DNA of 64,000 nt, from NCBI RefSeq assembly GCF_900112375.1, contig NZ_FOLS01000022.1, positions 1 to 64,000 on the forward strand. Reading direction: 5' to 3'. Made by a program: the position numbers and the translations under genes. This stretch comes from Pseudomonas citronellolis. GTDB taxonomy: Bacteria; Pseudomonadota; Gammaproteobacteria; Pseudomonadales; Pseudomonadaceae. Shown here piece after piece: positions 24,098 to 33,372 of this stretch. The stretch's first letter is position 1. Each line of letters opens with the position of its first letter. A model generated the notes under the pieces. It did no database searches. It had not been told where the DNA came from and saw only the letters and a list, made by a program, of their open reading frames with translations.

Positions 24098-25134
24098 CAG
24101 AAGCGCTCCGCCCGGTCGCCGGAGACGATGCGGCTCCACAGCGCCTCGCGGCGGCCCACGTCCTCCACCGGCTGCAGCCAGTACAGGCGGGCCCCGGTGT
24201 CCGGCGCGGCTGAGGCGTTCAGGGTGTTGTCCAGGCCCTGGCGGCGGGTCAGCAGGTCGCTGACCGAGGGTTCCAGCATGTAGTCGATCCAGGCCTGGGC
24301 CAGGGCCCGGTCGCCGGCGGCGCGGGTCACCGCCCAGCAATCCAGCCAGGCCAGCGCGCCCTCCTCGGGGATGGCGTAGCCGACGTCGGCGCCAGCCTGG
24401 CGCAGCTGCGTCAACTGCTGGGCGCCGTAGTTGGCGAACATCAGCGCCGCGCGGTGGCGCACGAACAGCTCGGTGGCCTCCTCGGGCAGGCTGTAGTAGG
24501 CCAGCAGGTTGCGCCGCAGCGCCACCAGGCGCTGGGTCACGCGCTGCGTCTGCCGGGCGTCGAGGTGGAAGGGGTCGGGCATGCCCAGGCTCAGCGCGGT
24601 GAACGAAAAGTTGTGCTGGGCGCTGTTGAAGGCCAGCACCTTGCCCTGGTAGCGCGGGTTCCACAGCTCGGCCATGCTGCGCGGCGGCTGCGGCACCTGG
24701 CGGCGGTCGTAGATCAGCCCGATGGCGGCATAGGTATAGGGGATGGCATAGACCTGGCCGTCGGCGACCAGCCCGCCGATGCCGGCCAGGTCGCGGAAGC
24801 GCGGCTGCTGCCGGCGGGTGTTGGGAATGGCCGCCAGGTCCAGCGGCTGCAGCAGCCCGGCGCGCTGGTAGCGCTGGATTTCCGCGGTATTGGCGGCGAC
24901 CACGTCGAACAGCCGCCCGCCCTGGGCATGCAGGCGGTCCCACAGGGCCTCGTCGGAGTCCACGAAGGTCACCGTCACCCGCGCCCCTTCGCGCTGCTCG
25001 AAGGCCTTCACCACGTCGGCGTCGGCATAGCCGGGCCAGGCGAGCACGTGCAGGGTCCGCTCGTCCTGAGCCGGGGCCTGGGCCGTCAGCCCCGCCAGAA
25101 TCACCGCCAACAGCCAACTGCCGATGCCACGCAT
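24097..25134 (-). CDS. PotD-like periplasmic binding protein (polyamine-type)
   Basis: A 345-residue protein with a clear signal peptide (MRGIGSWLLAVILAGLTAQA, cut near AQA-QD). The body follows PotD/PotF-type binding proteins: LHVLAWPGYADADVVKAFEQ, then FDVVAANTAEIQRYQRAGLL, YAIPYTYAAIGLIYDR and VGYAIPEEGALAWLDCWAV. No ATP-binding or permease gene is nearby; instead its stop overlaps the ATG of a Cache-GGDEF protein. This suggests a sensing rather than transport role, as with NspS and MbaA in Vibrio. The ATG at 25134 is preferred because the signal peptide starts there. Confidence 0.88.
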   Translation of the reverse strand: MRGIGSWLLAVILAGLTAQAPAQDERTLHVLAWPGYADADVVKAFEQREGARVTVTFVDSDEALWDRLHAQGGRLFDVVAANTAEIQRYQRAGLLQPLDLAAIPNTRRQQPRFRDLAGIGGLVADGQVYAIPYTYAAIGLIYDRRQVPQPPRSMAELWNPRYQGKVLAFNSAQHNFSFTALSLGMPDPFHLDARQTQRVTQRLVALRRNLLAYYSLPEEATELFVRHRAALMFANYGAQQLTQLRQAGADVGYAIPEEGALAWLDCWAVTRAAGDRALAQAWIDYMLEPSVSDLLTRRQGLDNTLNASAAPDTGARLYWLQPVEDVGRREALWSRIVSGDRAERF

Positions 25135-25361
25135 AGCCCATCCTGGTAGGCGCCGCTGCCCGCCCGGCGACAAGGCGGGCGTGGCGCCGTCATTGTGTTC
25201 GCTTCCCCGAAAGGCCCGGCGGCCGGGGCCGCCGAAACCGGTGATGACAGCATGACAGTATCGCTGGACTGCGCAAGGGAGGTGGTGTGGATTCGGTTGG
25301 CTGTTCGTCGGCCTGAGGGGTTGTGTGGTTTCGTTTTCGGACCTTGGTTTCCACTCCAGCT

Positions 25362-25796
25362 CGTCATTCCCGCGAACGCGGGAACCCAGAGACTTCTTGT
25401 TTGGGTGTGTTTGCGCCGCTTTGGCGTGCTCGGATGTTTTTTGTTTCGCCCCCTCGGGCGAGTCCCTTTTGTCAAACGGTGGAAGGCCACCCCCGCAAAA
25501 AGGAACCAAAAAGGCTTGCCCCGCATACGGGCCCGACAGAGTCGGGCTACCCTCACGAACTCCCCCGCCACGGAGGCCCGCCCCGAGGGTACGTCCCTGT
25601 AGCCCGCGGGGCTCTCGCGACATCCATGTCGCATGACCTCCTGAGCGCGGGTTTCGCTCGGCCTTCTGAAGGGGCGTTTCGGTGCGCGCGGATGTTTCTC
25701 TGGAAGTCCAAGACCAAACGCGCTTTTGCTCTTCGTAGGAGCGAGCTTGCTCGCGAACCCCGCAGTCACTGGGTTCCCGCGTTCGCGGGAATGACG
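25362..25796. repeat. Repeat block flanked by inverted GTTCCCGCG-type REPs
   Basis: Identical 27-bp palindromic repeats lie at 25362-25388 and, inverted, at 25770-25796. Between them are about 380 bp of non-coding mosaic, including CCCCCTCGGGCGAGTCCC, an A-rich stretch (AAAAAGGAACCAAAAAGG) and a GCGAGCTTGCTCGC REP at 25735-25758. No plausible gene is seen. Confidence 0.7.
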
Positions 25797-25850
25797 AGGA
25801 TAGTGAGGAGTATCAGGATAAACTCAGGATTCTCCCTTCACTCAGGACAG

Positions 25851-26180
25851 CCCCCTCTCCCTTCAGGGAGAGGGTTGGGGAGAGGGCGCTCTTGAACCCA
25901 GCACCTACGCCGTCGGGAAACTCTGTTCGCGAGCAAGCTCGCTCCTACAGTTCCATGAAAGCATCAGCGCACCGGCCAACGGCGTATAACCGCGAACGGT
26001 TATACGCCCTACGAACCTGCCAGCTGACACTGCGTTATCCACCCACTCCAAACGGCCCCCTCTCCCTCCGGGAGAGGGCTGGGGTGAGGGCAACGAACTC
26101 CGCTCACACACCTCTGCCAACCCTGTACTCCGCCCCCTCCCTAACCCTCCCCCGCAAGCGGGAGAGGGGACCGTTGGGCA
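25851..26180. repeat. Cluster of CTCCCT, GCGAGCAAGCTCGC and GCGAACGGTTAT repeats
   Basis: CTCCCT-type palindromes occur at 25851-25886, 26056-26090 and 26133-26180. A GCGAGCAAGCTCGC REP is at 25925-25949, and a palindrome around CCGCGAACGG (GCGTATAAC/GTTATACGC) at 25981-26012. The gap 25135-26365 otherwise holds nothing recognisable. Confidence 0.75.
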
Positions 26181-26365
26181 GAACGAACGGCCACGCAGTC
26201 AGCCGGATACCTCGTGAGCGTGAAGCCGGAGCCCACGCGAACGGCAGAATGTCCAGCCACTGCGGACAGCCCCCTCACTCTCAGACACCGCCCACATTGA
26301 AGCCGCAACCCCCGGCATGGCAGCATAACGCCCCCAACCCCCGGCCCCACCGATCGGGACGACAC

Positions 26366-26770
26366 TTGCGCCGTCACTCAGCACAGTACCGCCTCGCCAC
26401 CTGGCTGGCCGTCATGGCCCTCGGGCTGTTGCTGTTCGCCCCGACTTTCTCGCGCACCCTCGAAGCCGTCGAGCACTCCCCGCCGCCGCAGGGCGCCTGG
26501 TGTTCCGCCCATGACATGGGGCAGATGCCCATGGACCACGGGGCCATGCAGCATGCCCCGGCCGGCGACCATGGCGGCATGGTCCACAACAGCCTCGATC
26601 CGGCTTGCGGCTACTGCACCCTGCTGCACGACAGCCCGGCGCTGCTCTGGGCCATCGCCATGGCCCCGGCGCTGGGGCCGGTCAATGCCCAGGCGCCGCC
26701 GCCGGCGCTGCCCCTCCCGCCCTTCCTGCACCTGCTGGACGTCCGTCCGCGCGGCCCGCCCCTGGCCTGA
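26366..26770 (+). CDS. DUF2946-type small membrane/secreted protein
   Basis: A 134-residue protein from TTG 26366 (or 118 from ATG 26414). One N-terminal hydrophobic helix (TWLAVMALGLLLFAPTFS) is followed by a Met/His-rich stretch (MGQMPMDHGAMQHAP, then GDHGGMVH), a CGYC motif, a second hydrophobic segment and a proline-rich tail. This layout fits DUF2946 proteins, often found before metal-related TonB receptors. The TTG start keeps an arginine-rich N-terminus; the choice is uncertain. It is followed by the receptor and PepSY genes, and the Met/His residues suggest copper contact. Confidence 0.7.
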   Translation: MRRHSAQYRLATWLAVMALGLLLFAPTFSRTLEAVEHSPPPQGAWCSAHDMGQMPMDHGAMQHAPAGDHGGMVHNSLDPACGYCTLLHDSPALLWAIAMAPALGPVNAQAPPPALPLPPFLHLLDVRPRGPPLA

Positions 26771-26867
26771 TCCCGTTCCACGACACCCCGAACCCGCGCC
26801 CCCGGCGTGCGTGCCCCTGCGCGCATGCCCGGCCGCGCTCCCGTCGTCCTGAACAAGGATCATCCGG

Positions 26868-29180
26868 ATGTCCACATCCCTGCGCCGGTGCGTTGCCTAC
26901 GCACTGAAGCCCCCGGCCGCCCGCACCCTGCTCTGCGGCCTGGCCGGCAGCCTGTTGCTGCCGGCCCACGCCGAAACCGCCGCCGATGGCGACGCCCCTA
27001 CCCGCCTGGCCGACGTGGTGGTCAGCGCCGAAGGCCAGCAGCCATTGCCCGCGGCCCTGGCCAGCGCCCCCGCCGTGGTCGAGAGCCGCACGGCCGAGCA
27101 ACTGCGCGAGAGCACCAACCTGGTCACTTCCGCCCAGGCCCTGAAGTACCTGCCCAGCATCGAGGTGCGCGAGCGCTTCATCGGCGACCGCAACGGCATT
27201 CTCGCCACCCGCACCACCGGCACCATTTCCAGCGCGCAGTCGCTGGTCTACGCCGACGACCTGCTGCTCTCCAACCTGCTCGGCAACAGCTACGCCTTCC
27301 CGCCGCGCTGGGGCCTGGTGACGCCCGCCGAGATTTCCCGCGTCGACGTGCTCTACGGCCCGTTCAGCGCGCTCTACCCGGGCAACTCCCTGGGCGGCGT
27401 GGTGACACTGGAGACGCGCATGCCCACGCGCCCGGAATTCCACGCCTCGGTCACCGGCTCGCGGCAGGACTTCGACCTCTACGGCAGCCACGACGACTAC
27501 GCCACCGGCAATATCAGCCTGGCCGCTGGCGACCGCCGCGGGCCGCTGTCGGTGTGGGTGTCCTACGACCACCTGGACAGCCAGGGCCAGCCGATGAGCT
27601 ACGCCACCGCCGGCCTGTCGAGCAAGGCGCCGACGGCCGGCGCACCCATGGCCAGCGGCGCCCACGCGGACAGCGACCAGAACGGCAAACAGCGCCTGGT
27701 GTTCGGCGGCTACTCCATCGACCACACCCTGCAGGACCAGGGCAAGCTCAAGCTGGGCTGGGACCTGAACGACGACATCACCGCGGTCTACACCCTGGGC
27801 CTGTGGTCCAACGACTCCCACACCGGCGTCGACAGCTACCTGAAGGACGCCAGCGGGCGCACCCTGTACAACGGCACGGTCAACATCGACGGGCATTCGT
27901 ACAAGGTCTCCGGCCTCAACCCCAGCCGCACCGACGAGCTGCACCTGCTCAACGGCCTGTCGTTCGCCAGCCACAGCGGCGGCCTCTTCGACTGGCAGGC
28001 CTCGGCCAGCGACTACCGCTACCTCGACTCCTCCACCCGCACCGCCTCCAGCTACGGCCAGAGCCAGGCCGGCACCCGCCAGGTGCAGGACGGCACCGGC
28101 TGGCAGACCGGCGAGTTGCGCGGCATCTGGCGCCCCGACAGCCACGAGGTCACCTTCGGCTACCACATCGACGACTACCTGCTGAAGCAGCGCACCTACC
28201 AGCTGGACGACTGGAAGTCCGCCGGCAACGGCGCCAAGGTCGCGGCCTCCGGCGGCGAGACGCGCACCCAGGCGCTGTACCTGCAGGACGCCTGGCGGTT
28301 CGCCCCGCGCTGGACCCTGACCCTGGGCGCCCGCGCCGAACACTGGGAAGCCTTCGACGGCTTCAACCGCGACGCCACCACCACCCCGCAGCAGGTCCAC
28401 TACGACGACCAGCAGCGCAACGACATCTCGCCCAAGGCGGCGCTGGCCTTCGACATCACCGACGCCCTGCAGACGCGCTTCTCCTACGGCCGCGCCGTGC
28501 GCTACCCGACCGTGGGCGAGCTGTTCCAGCAGATCAGCAGCGGCACCCAGCTGGTGCAGAACAACCCGGACCTCAAGCCCGAGGACGTGCGCTCCTTCGA
28601 CTGGACCACCCAGTACGGCTGGGACCGCTACCTGCTGCGCGTCTCGCTGTTCCAGGAAGAACGCCACGACGCGCTGTTCTCGCAGACCGACACCAGCGTC
28701 AGCCCCAACCTCACCCGCATCGACAACATCGACCGCGCCCGCCTGCGCGGCATCGAGAGCGCGCTGGATGCGAAGGACGTCGGCCTGCCCGGCCTGGACC
28801 TGTCCGCCAGCCTGACCTGGACCCAGGCGCGAATCCTCGAAGACGCCCTGACCCCGGCCGCCGAAGGCAACGACTACCCGCGCATCCCACGCTGGCGGGC
28901 GCGCCTGTCCGCGGTCTACCACCAGGATGCGCGCCTGACCTACGCCCTGGGCTACCGCTACGCCAGCGCCTCCTACGGCACCCTGCTGAACACCGACGAC
29001 AACCACGACACCTACGGCGGCATCAGCCGCTACAGCGTGTTCGACGTCAAGGCCAGCTACCGCATCGACGAGCACCTGACCGCCTCGGCCGGGATCGACA
29101 ACCTGGGCAACGAGAAGTACTACGTCAGCCACCCCTACCCGCAGCGCACGGCCTTCCTCGGCCTGAGCTACGACTACTGA
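26868..29180 (+). CDS. TonB-dependent outer-membrane receptor, probably copper/metal
   Basis: A 770-residue receptor. A signal peptide ends near AHA (~36). The TonB-box region LADVVVSAEG is followed by a plug (~55-170, with RVDVLYGPFSALYPGNSLGG) and a beta-barrel ending in the aromatic FLGLSYDY. The barrel carries FSYGRAVRYPTVGELFQQ, like siderophore/heme receptors. Its neighbours, a Met/His-rich DUF2946 protein and a PepSY protein with a Met/His segment, resemble the OprC gene neighbourhood of P. aeruginosa, so copper is the favoured ligand. A ferric-siderophore role remains possible. No Fur box was found upstream. Confidence 0.85.
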   Translation: MSTSLRRCVAYALKPPAARTLLCGLAGSLLLPAHAETAADGDAPTRLADVVVSAEGQQPLPAALASAPAVVESRTAEQLRESTNLVTSAQALKYLPSIEVRERFIGDRNGILATRTTGTISSAQSLVYADDLLLSNLLGNSYAFPPRWGLVTPAEISRVDVLYGPFSALYPGNSLGGVVTLETRMPTRPEFHASVTGSRQDFDLYGSHDDYATGNISLAAGDRRGPLSVWVSYDHLDSQGQPMSYATAGLSSKAPTAGAPMASGAHADSDQNGKQRLVFGGYSIDHTLQDQGKLKLGWDLNDDITAVYTLGLWSNDSHTGVDSYLKDASGRTLYNGTVNIDGHSYKVSGLNPSRTDELHLLNGLSFASHSGGLFDWQASASDYRYLDSSTRTASSYGQSQAGTRQVQDGTGWQTGELRGIWRPDSHEVTFGYHIDDYLLKQRTYQLDDWKSAGNGAKVAASGGETRTQALYLQDAWRFAPRWTLTLGARAEHWEAFDGFNRDATTTPQQVHYDDQQRNDISPKAALAFDITDALQTRFSYGRAVRYPTVGELFQQISSGTQLVQNNPDLKPEDVRSFDWTTQYGWDRYLLRVSLFQEERHDALFSQTDTSVSPNLTRIDNIDRARLRGIESALDAKDVGLPGLDLSASLTWTQARILEDALTPAAEGNDYPRIPRWRARLSAVYHQDARLTYALGYRYASASYGTLLNTDDNHDTYGGISRYSVFDVKASYRIDEHLTASAGIDNLGNEKYYVSHPYPQRTAFLGLSYDY

Positions 29181-29188
29181 GGCCCGCC

Positions 29189-30574
29189 ATGACACCAGCC
29201 AACCGCGCCGCGCTGTACCGCCTGATCTGGCGCTGGCACTTCTACGCCGGGCTGTTCTGCATCCCGTTCATCCTCGCCCTGTCGCTCACCGGCTCGATCT
29301 ACCTGTTCCGCCCGCAGATCGACGCCCTGCTCGACAGCCCCTACAACCAGGTGGACGCGACTGCCGCGCGGCTGCCGGTCAGCGAGCAGGTGCGCGCAGC
29401 TCTGGCCGCGGTGCCCGGCGCGCGCCTGAATGCCTACCAGTTGCCGGATGGCCCGCGCGACGCCGCACAGGTCCTGGTCGGCAACGGCGAGGACCTGCAC
29501 CGCGTCTACGTCGATCCGACCGACGCCCGAGTGCTGCACCAGGTCGTCGAGGACCAGCGCTTCAGCCGCCAGCTGTTCCACCTGCACGGCGAGCTGCTGA
29601 TGGGCAGCACCGGCTCCTACCTGGTGGAACTGGCGGCCTGCTGGACGGTGCTGTTGCTGGTGACCGGCCTGTACCTCTGGTGGCCGCGCGGCACGCGCCT
29701 GGGCGGGGTGCTCTACCCGCGCCTGGGCCAGCGCGGCCGGCTGTTCTGGCGCGACCTGCACGGAGTGACCGGATTCTGGGTGTCGCTGTTCGCCCTGCTG
29801 CTGATCCTCAGCGGCCTCCCCTGGGCGACCTTCTGGGGCGGCGCGCTCAAGGAGGTCCGCCAGTGGGCGGCGAAGCAGACGGTGCAACAGGACTGGACCA
29901 CCGGCCGCGCCGAGGAGATGGCCCAGCGCCGCGCGCAGAACGCCGCCCCGGCGGACGAGCACGCCAACATGCCGGGCATGCACCACGCCATGCCCGACAT
30001 GCCACCACCGACGCCGGACTACACCGCCCTCGATCGAGTGCTGCCGACCGTACAGGCACTGGACCTGCCCTACCCCGTGCTGCTGGCGCCGCCCTCGGCC
30101 ATGGCCCCGCAGTGGACCGCGCGTTCGGACGCGGCCAACCGCCCGCAGCGCGTCAACCTGGTGCTCGACGCGCAGACCGGCGCAGTGCTCAAGCGCGTGG
30201 ACTTCGCCCAGCGGCCGCTGCTCGACCGCGTGATCGGCTACGGCGTGGCGGCCCACGAGGGCCAGCTGTTCGGCGTGGCCAACCAGGCGCTCGGGCTGTT
30301 CACCACCCTGGGCTTGATCTGCCTGGCGCTCAGCGCCCTGGTGCTGTGGTGGCGGCGCCGGCCGCAGGGCGTACTGGGCGCGCCGGCGGCCATGGCGGGT
30401 GCGCGCTACCCGGCGCTGGCCCTCGCCGTGCTGGTGCTGCTGGGGCTGTACCTGCCGCTGCTGGGCGCCTCGCTGCTGCTGGTCTGGCTGATGGAGCGCT
30501 GGCTGCTGTCACGCGTCGCCCCGCTGGCGCGCTTCCTCGGCCTGGGCGGCTACAGCGCCTCGGCCAGCGGGTAG
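29189..30574 (+). CDS. PepSY-associated membrane protein with Met/His-rich loop
   Basis: A 461-residue inner-membrane protein of the PepSY_TM type. TM helices are at ~12-36, ~150-170, ~195-220 and ~375-395, with two more at the C-terminus, and PepSY-like periplasmic stretches lie between (…RVYVDPTDARVLHQV…). Residues ~255-275 contain HANMPGMHHAMPDMPP, a likely Cu(I)-binding segment. It starts 8 bp after the receptor gene. Such proteins are often ferric or cupric reductase-like partners of TonB receptors. Its 3' end overlaps the convergent NAD-kinase-like gene by 25 bp. Confidence 0.85.
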   Translation: MTPANRAALYRLIWRWHFYAGLFCIPFILALSLTGSIYLFRPQIDALLDSPYNQVDATAARLPVSEQVRAALAAVPGARLNAYQLPDGPRDAAQVLVGNGEDLHRVYVDPTDARVLHQVVEDQRFSRQLFHLHGELLMGSTGSYLVELAACWTVLLLVTGLYLWWPRGTRLGGVLYPRLGQRGRLFWRDLHGVTGFWVSLFALLLILSGLPWATFWGGALKEVRQWAAKQTVQQDWTTGRAEEMAQRRAQNAAPADEHANMPGMHHAMPDMPPPTPDYTALDRVLPTVQALDLPYPVLLAPPSAMAPQWTARSDAANRPQRVNLVLDAQTGAVLKRVDFAQRPLLDRVIGYGVAAHEGQLFGVANQALGLFTTLGLICLALSALVLWWRRRPQGVLGAPAAMAGARYPALALAVLVLLGLYLPLLGASLLLVWLMERWLLSRVAPLARFLGLGGYSASASG

Positions 30575-31683
30575 AGCAGCTCTTCCTTGTAGCCGGCCCA
30601 GACCCGCAGCGCGTCGGGGAAACTCGCGTCCAGCTGCAGGTCGCCGCTGTCCACCAGCAGCGGCCGGCCTTCCAGGGTGCCGAGCTTGCGCTTGGTGGCC
30701 ACCACCCGCAGGCGCTCCAGGCCGATGGCGCGCAGCACCCGCGGGCTGATCTGCTGGTTGCCGCGGCCGATCACGTGGCCCTGGCCGCCGATCACCGTCA
30801 CCAGCAGCCAGCTGGGGTAGTCGTCCACCAGCTCGAACAGCTGCTGCTCGGTGACGTCGCGGGCGATCACCTCGCCGTTCTCGATCACGTCCACGCCCAG
30901 CAGCGTGGTCTCCAGGCCCAGTTCGCGGGCCAGGCCGTGCAGCGTCGAGCCGGGGCCGAAGACGTAGCGCACGCCGTCTTCCCAGGTGTCGCGCAGCCAG
31001 TCGGCGATGTCGGCCAGTACCAGCTCCTCGGTCTCCACCCCGGCCTGCTTCACGTGCTGCATGAAGCGGCCTTCCTCCGGCACCGTCAGCTCGGCGTACC
31101 AGCGCGCCGCCACCCGACCCTCGCGCAGCGCCGCCTCGTCGAGGTCGCGCACCTCGCCCTGGGCCAGGCGCACCAGGCCGCCCTCCACCAGGCGCCGGGC
31201 CAGCTCGCCGGCCGCCCGCGGGCTGACCGCGTAGACCCCGGAATGGATCTTCACCCCGGCCGGGATGCCCAGCACCGGCTGGCCCTCGCGCGCCACCGCG
31301 GCGACGTCGCGGGCGGTGCCGTCGCCGCCGGCGAAAAGGATCAGCGCCACCTCGGTGTCCTGCAGCAGGGTCACGGCGCGGCGGGTGTCCTCGGCGCTGG
31401 TGCGCTCGCCTGCCAGTTCGCCGATCACCTCGAAACGGAAGCCCATATCGGCCAGCAGGTCGCCGCCCATCGGCCCCGGGAAGGTGAGGAAGCGCAGGCG
31501 CTCGCGCAGCGGCAGCAGCACCTCCAGCGCCTGCCGGGTACGCTCGGCCGCGCGCGGCGCGGCCCCCAGCGCCAGGGCCTGCTCAGCGACGCCGTCGCTG
31601 CCCTTGAGCGCGGCAGTGCCGCCGATACCGGCCAGCGGATTGACGATCAGGCCCAGGTGAAATCCGTCCATACTCAACCTCAA
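30550..31683 (-). CDS. ATP-NAD/AcoX-kinase family protein
   Basis: A 377-residue protein. The N-terminal LGLIVNPLAGIGG and the diagnostic LILFAGGDGTARDVAAV mark the NAD/diacylglycerol kinase superfamily, in the AcoX-like branch. PAGVKIHSGVYAVSP follows, as usual in this group. Its function in pseudomonads is not settled; NAD phosphorylation is possible but housekeeping NAD kinase is shorter. It stands alone, convergent with the PepSY gene. Confidence 0.85.
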   Translation of the reverse strand: MRLSMDGFHLGLIVNPLAGIGGTAALKGSDGVAEQALALGAAPRAAERTRQALEVLLPLRERLRFLTFPGPMGGDLLADMGFRFEVIGELAGERTSAEDTRRAVTLLQDTEVALILFAGGDGTARDVAAVAREGQPVLGIPAGVKIHSGVYAVSPRAAGELARRLVEGGLVRLAQGEVRDLDEAALREGRVAARWYAELTVPEEGRFMQHVKQAGVETEELVLADIADWLRDTWEDGVRYVFGPGSTLHGLARELGLETTLLGVDVIENGEVIARDVTEQQLFELVDDYPSWLLVTVIGGQGHVIGRGNQQISPRVLRAIGLERLRVVATKRKLGTLEGRPLLVDSGDLQLDASFPDALRVWAGYKEELLYPLAEAL

Positions 31684-31858
31684 AGGACTTTCCCACGGAT
31701 ACCAGGTCCGGGAGGGACCGGCTCATAACAAGCATTCACCGCCCCGCCGCCCGGCTCGCGCCCGCGGCCACGGCGGTCGTTTCGCCCGGCGCGCGCTGTC
31801 ACCGGGACTTCATGTGATTCTGCCTAGACTGCAGCAGCTTTCGATGAGGAGTTTGGCC

Positions 31859-32041
31859 ATGAGCTCGCACCCCACCCATGACAACGCCCCGCGCCGCGAA
31901 CCCCCGCGTCCCGCCCCGGACCAGCCGGTGGGCGGCTCGATCATCGACGCCCAGGGCCGCGAGATACCCATTACCGAAGACATGATCCAGCGCGCCTGCC
32001 GCGAACTGGAAGGCAGCTGCGTGCAGAAGCGCGCGCGCTGA
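31859..32041 (+). CDS. Small conserved Pseudomonas protein (PA1571-like)
   Basis: A 60-residue protein with a disordered N-terminus and a conserved C-terminal half (GGSIIDAQGREIPITEDMIQ, then RACRELE). The start at 31859 follows a good ribosome site (GAGGAG); longer versions of the frame lack one. A TAGACT -10-like hexamer is at about 31825-31830, and a terminator follows directly. No function is known; similar short proteins with PVGGSIIDAQGREIPIT are, from memory, common in the genus. Confidence 0.75.
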   Translation: MSSHPTHDNAPRREPPRPAPDQPVGGSIIDAQGREIPITEDMIQRACRELEGSCVQKRAR

Positions 32042-32048
32042 CCCCTCC

Positions 32049-32073
32049 GGCCCGCCGCCCTGGCGGGCCCTTT
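32049..32073 (+). terminator. Terminator after the small ORF
   Basis: GGCCCGCC / GGCGGGCC 8-bp stem with a 5-bp loop, then CTTTCC. It may also serve the convergent pdxB gene. Confidence 0.6.
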
Positions 32074-32080
32074 CCCCTGT

Positions 32081-33229
32081 CTACTCGCCGACGCGGTTGG
32101 CGCCCAGCGCCTGGACCAGGCGTTCCAGCGCCGGCGCCTCACCCTGGATGTCCACCCACAGGCCGGTGATCTCGCGGCGCGGCGGGTAGTGCTTGCGCAG
32201 CGCGTCGAAGGCTTCGCGGCGCGCCTCGGCGCCGCCCACCAGGCTACGGCGGAAGGCCGCGTCGTCGCCGCGCGGGTCGTACACCGCGCGGCACAGCAGG
32301 CCCAGTGCCCAGTCCGGCGCGCAGTCCTCGCCCAGGTTCAGCTCCATCAGCCACTGCGCCGGCAGCAGGTCGTCCAGCTGCACGCTGGGCTCGATGCCGC
32401 GCCAGGCGCAGAAGGCCTCGTAGATCTGCGCGGTGCCGCGCAGCTTGCCGTCCAGGCTGTAGCCGGCGATGTGCGGGGTGGCGATGCGGCACAGCTGGGC
32501 CAGCTCGGGGTCGGCCTGGGGCTCGCCTTCCCAGACGTCCAGCGCCACGTCCAGGTCGGCGCCGCTTTCCAGGCGCTGGCGCAGCGCCAGGTTGTCCACC
32601 ACCGCGCCGCGGCTGGCGTTGAGCAGCCAGGCGCCGGGGCGCAGGTGGGCCAGGCGCTCGGCATCGATCAGGTGGCGGGTCATGTGCGCGCCCATGCTGG
32701 TCAGCGGCGTGTGCAGGCTGATCACGTCGCACTCGTGGACGATCTCCTCCAGGCTGACGAAGTCGCCGCCCTCGGCGGCCTGCCGCGGCGGGTCGCACAC
32801 CCGCACGTCCCAGCCCAGGCCGCGCAGCACGTCCACCAGGCGCCCGCCGACCTGGCCGGCGCCGACCACGCCGTAGCGGCGCTTGCCCAGGTCCGCGCCG
32901 TGGGCCTCGGCCAGCGCCAGCAGGCTGCCCAGCACCCAGTCCACCACGCCGCGGGCGTTGCAGCCCGGCGCGCTGGACCAGGCGATGCCGGCCTCGGCGA
33001 AGTAGCCCAGGTCCAGATGGTCGGTGCCGATGGTGCAGGTGCCGACGAAGCGCACCGCGCTGCCCTGCAGCAGTTCGCGGTCAACCTGGGTCACCGAGCG
33101 CACCAGCAGCACCTCGGCATCGCCCAGGGCGGCGCGGTCGATGGCGCGCCCGGGGACGCGGCGGATCTCGCCCTGGGCGCCGAAGAAGGCCTCGGCCAGG
33201 GGAATGTTCTCGTCGGCAAGGATGCGCAT
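32081..33229 (-). CDS. pdxB: Erythronate-4-phosphate dehydrogenase
   Basis: A 382-residue NAD-dependent dehydrogenase of the 2-hydroxyacid family, second step of the DXP-dependent pyridoxal-phosphate pathway. It begins [17 protein letters not shown], as typical PdxB. The NAD-binding [20 protein letters not shown] is at ~residue 120, catalytic [12 protein letters not shown] and the His of [13 protein letters not shown] are present, and the C-terminal PdxB dimerisation domain is intact. Monocistronic, divergent from the MATE pump. Confidence 0.96.
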   Translation of the reverse strand: MRILADENIPLAEAFFGAQGEIRRVPGRAIDRAALGDAEVLLVRSVTQVDRELLQGSAVRFVGTCTIGTDHLDLGYFAEAGIAWSSAPGCNARGVVDWVLGSLLALAEAHGADLGKRRYGVVGAGQVGGRLVDVLRGLGWDVRVCDPPRQAAEGGDFVSLEEIVHECDVISLHTPLTSMGAHMTRHLIDAERLAHLRPGAWLLNASRGAVVDNLALRQRLESGADLDVALDVWEGEPQADPELAQLCRIATPHIAGYSLDGKLRGTAQIYEAFCAWRGIEPSVQLDDLLPAQWLMELNLGEDCAPDWALGLLCRAVYDPRGDDAAFRRSLVGGAEARREAFDALRKHYPPRREITGLWVDIQGEAPALERLVQALGANRVGE

Positions 33230-33308
33230 GAGGAAAGCTCCTACGGATGATTCCCGTCACTTTACCAGCGCCATGGCCGGGGGTCGCGGCCCGCGTGCGT
33301 GGCGCTTT

Positions 33309-33335
33309 CCTGACCCTACCGTCAGGCGATAGACT
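33309..33335 (+). promoter_or_regulatory. Inverted repeat and -10 before the MATE pump
   Basis: CCTGAC-N6-GTCAGG (33309-33326) directly precedes TAGACT (33330-33335), a common Pseudomonas -10 form. The symmetry could be an operator. The gene's start is 38 bp further on. Confidence 0.35.
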
Positions 33336-33372
33336 GGCCGGCTTCCCCACGTAAGCTCAGCCAAGGACAGCC

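Noticed and set aside
25892-26365. Long N-terminal extension of the DUF2946 protein
   Set aside because: This part translates through REP repeats and has no conserved protein features.
26682-29195. An 837-residue minus-strand frame opposite the TonB receptor
   Set aside because: Same shadow behaviour (V/G/A/Q-rich), no domains; the plus-strand receptor is unmistakable.
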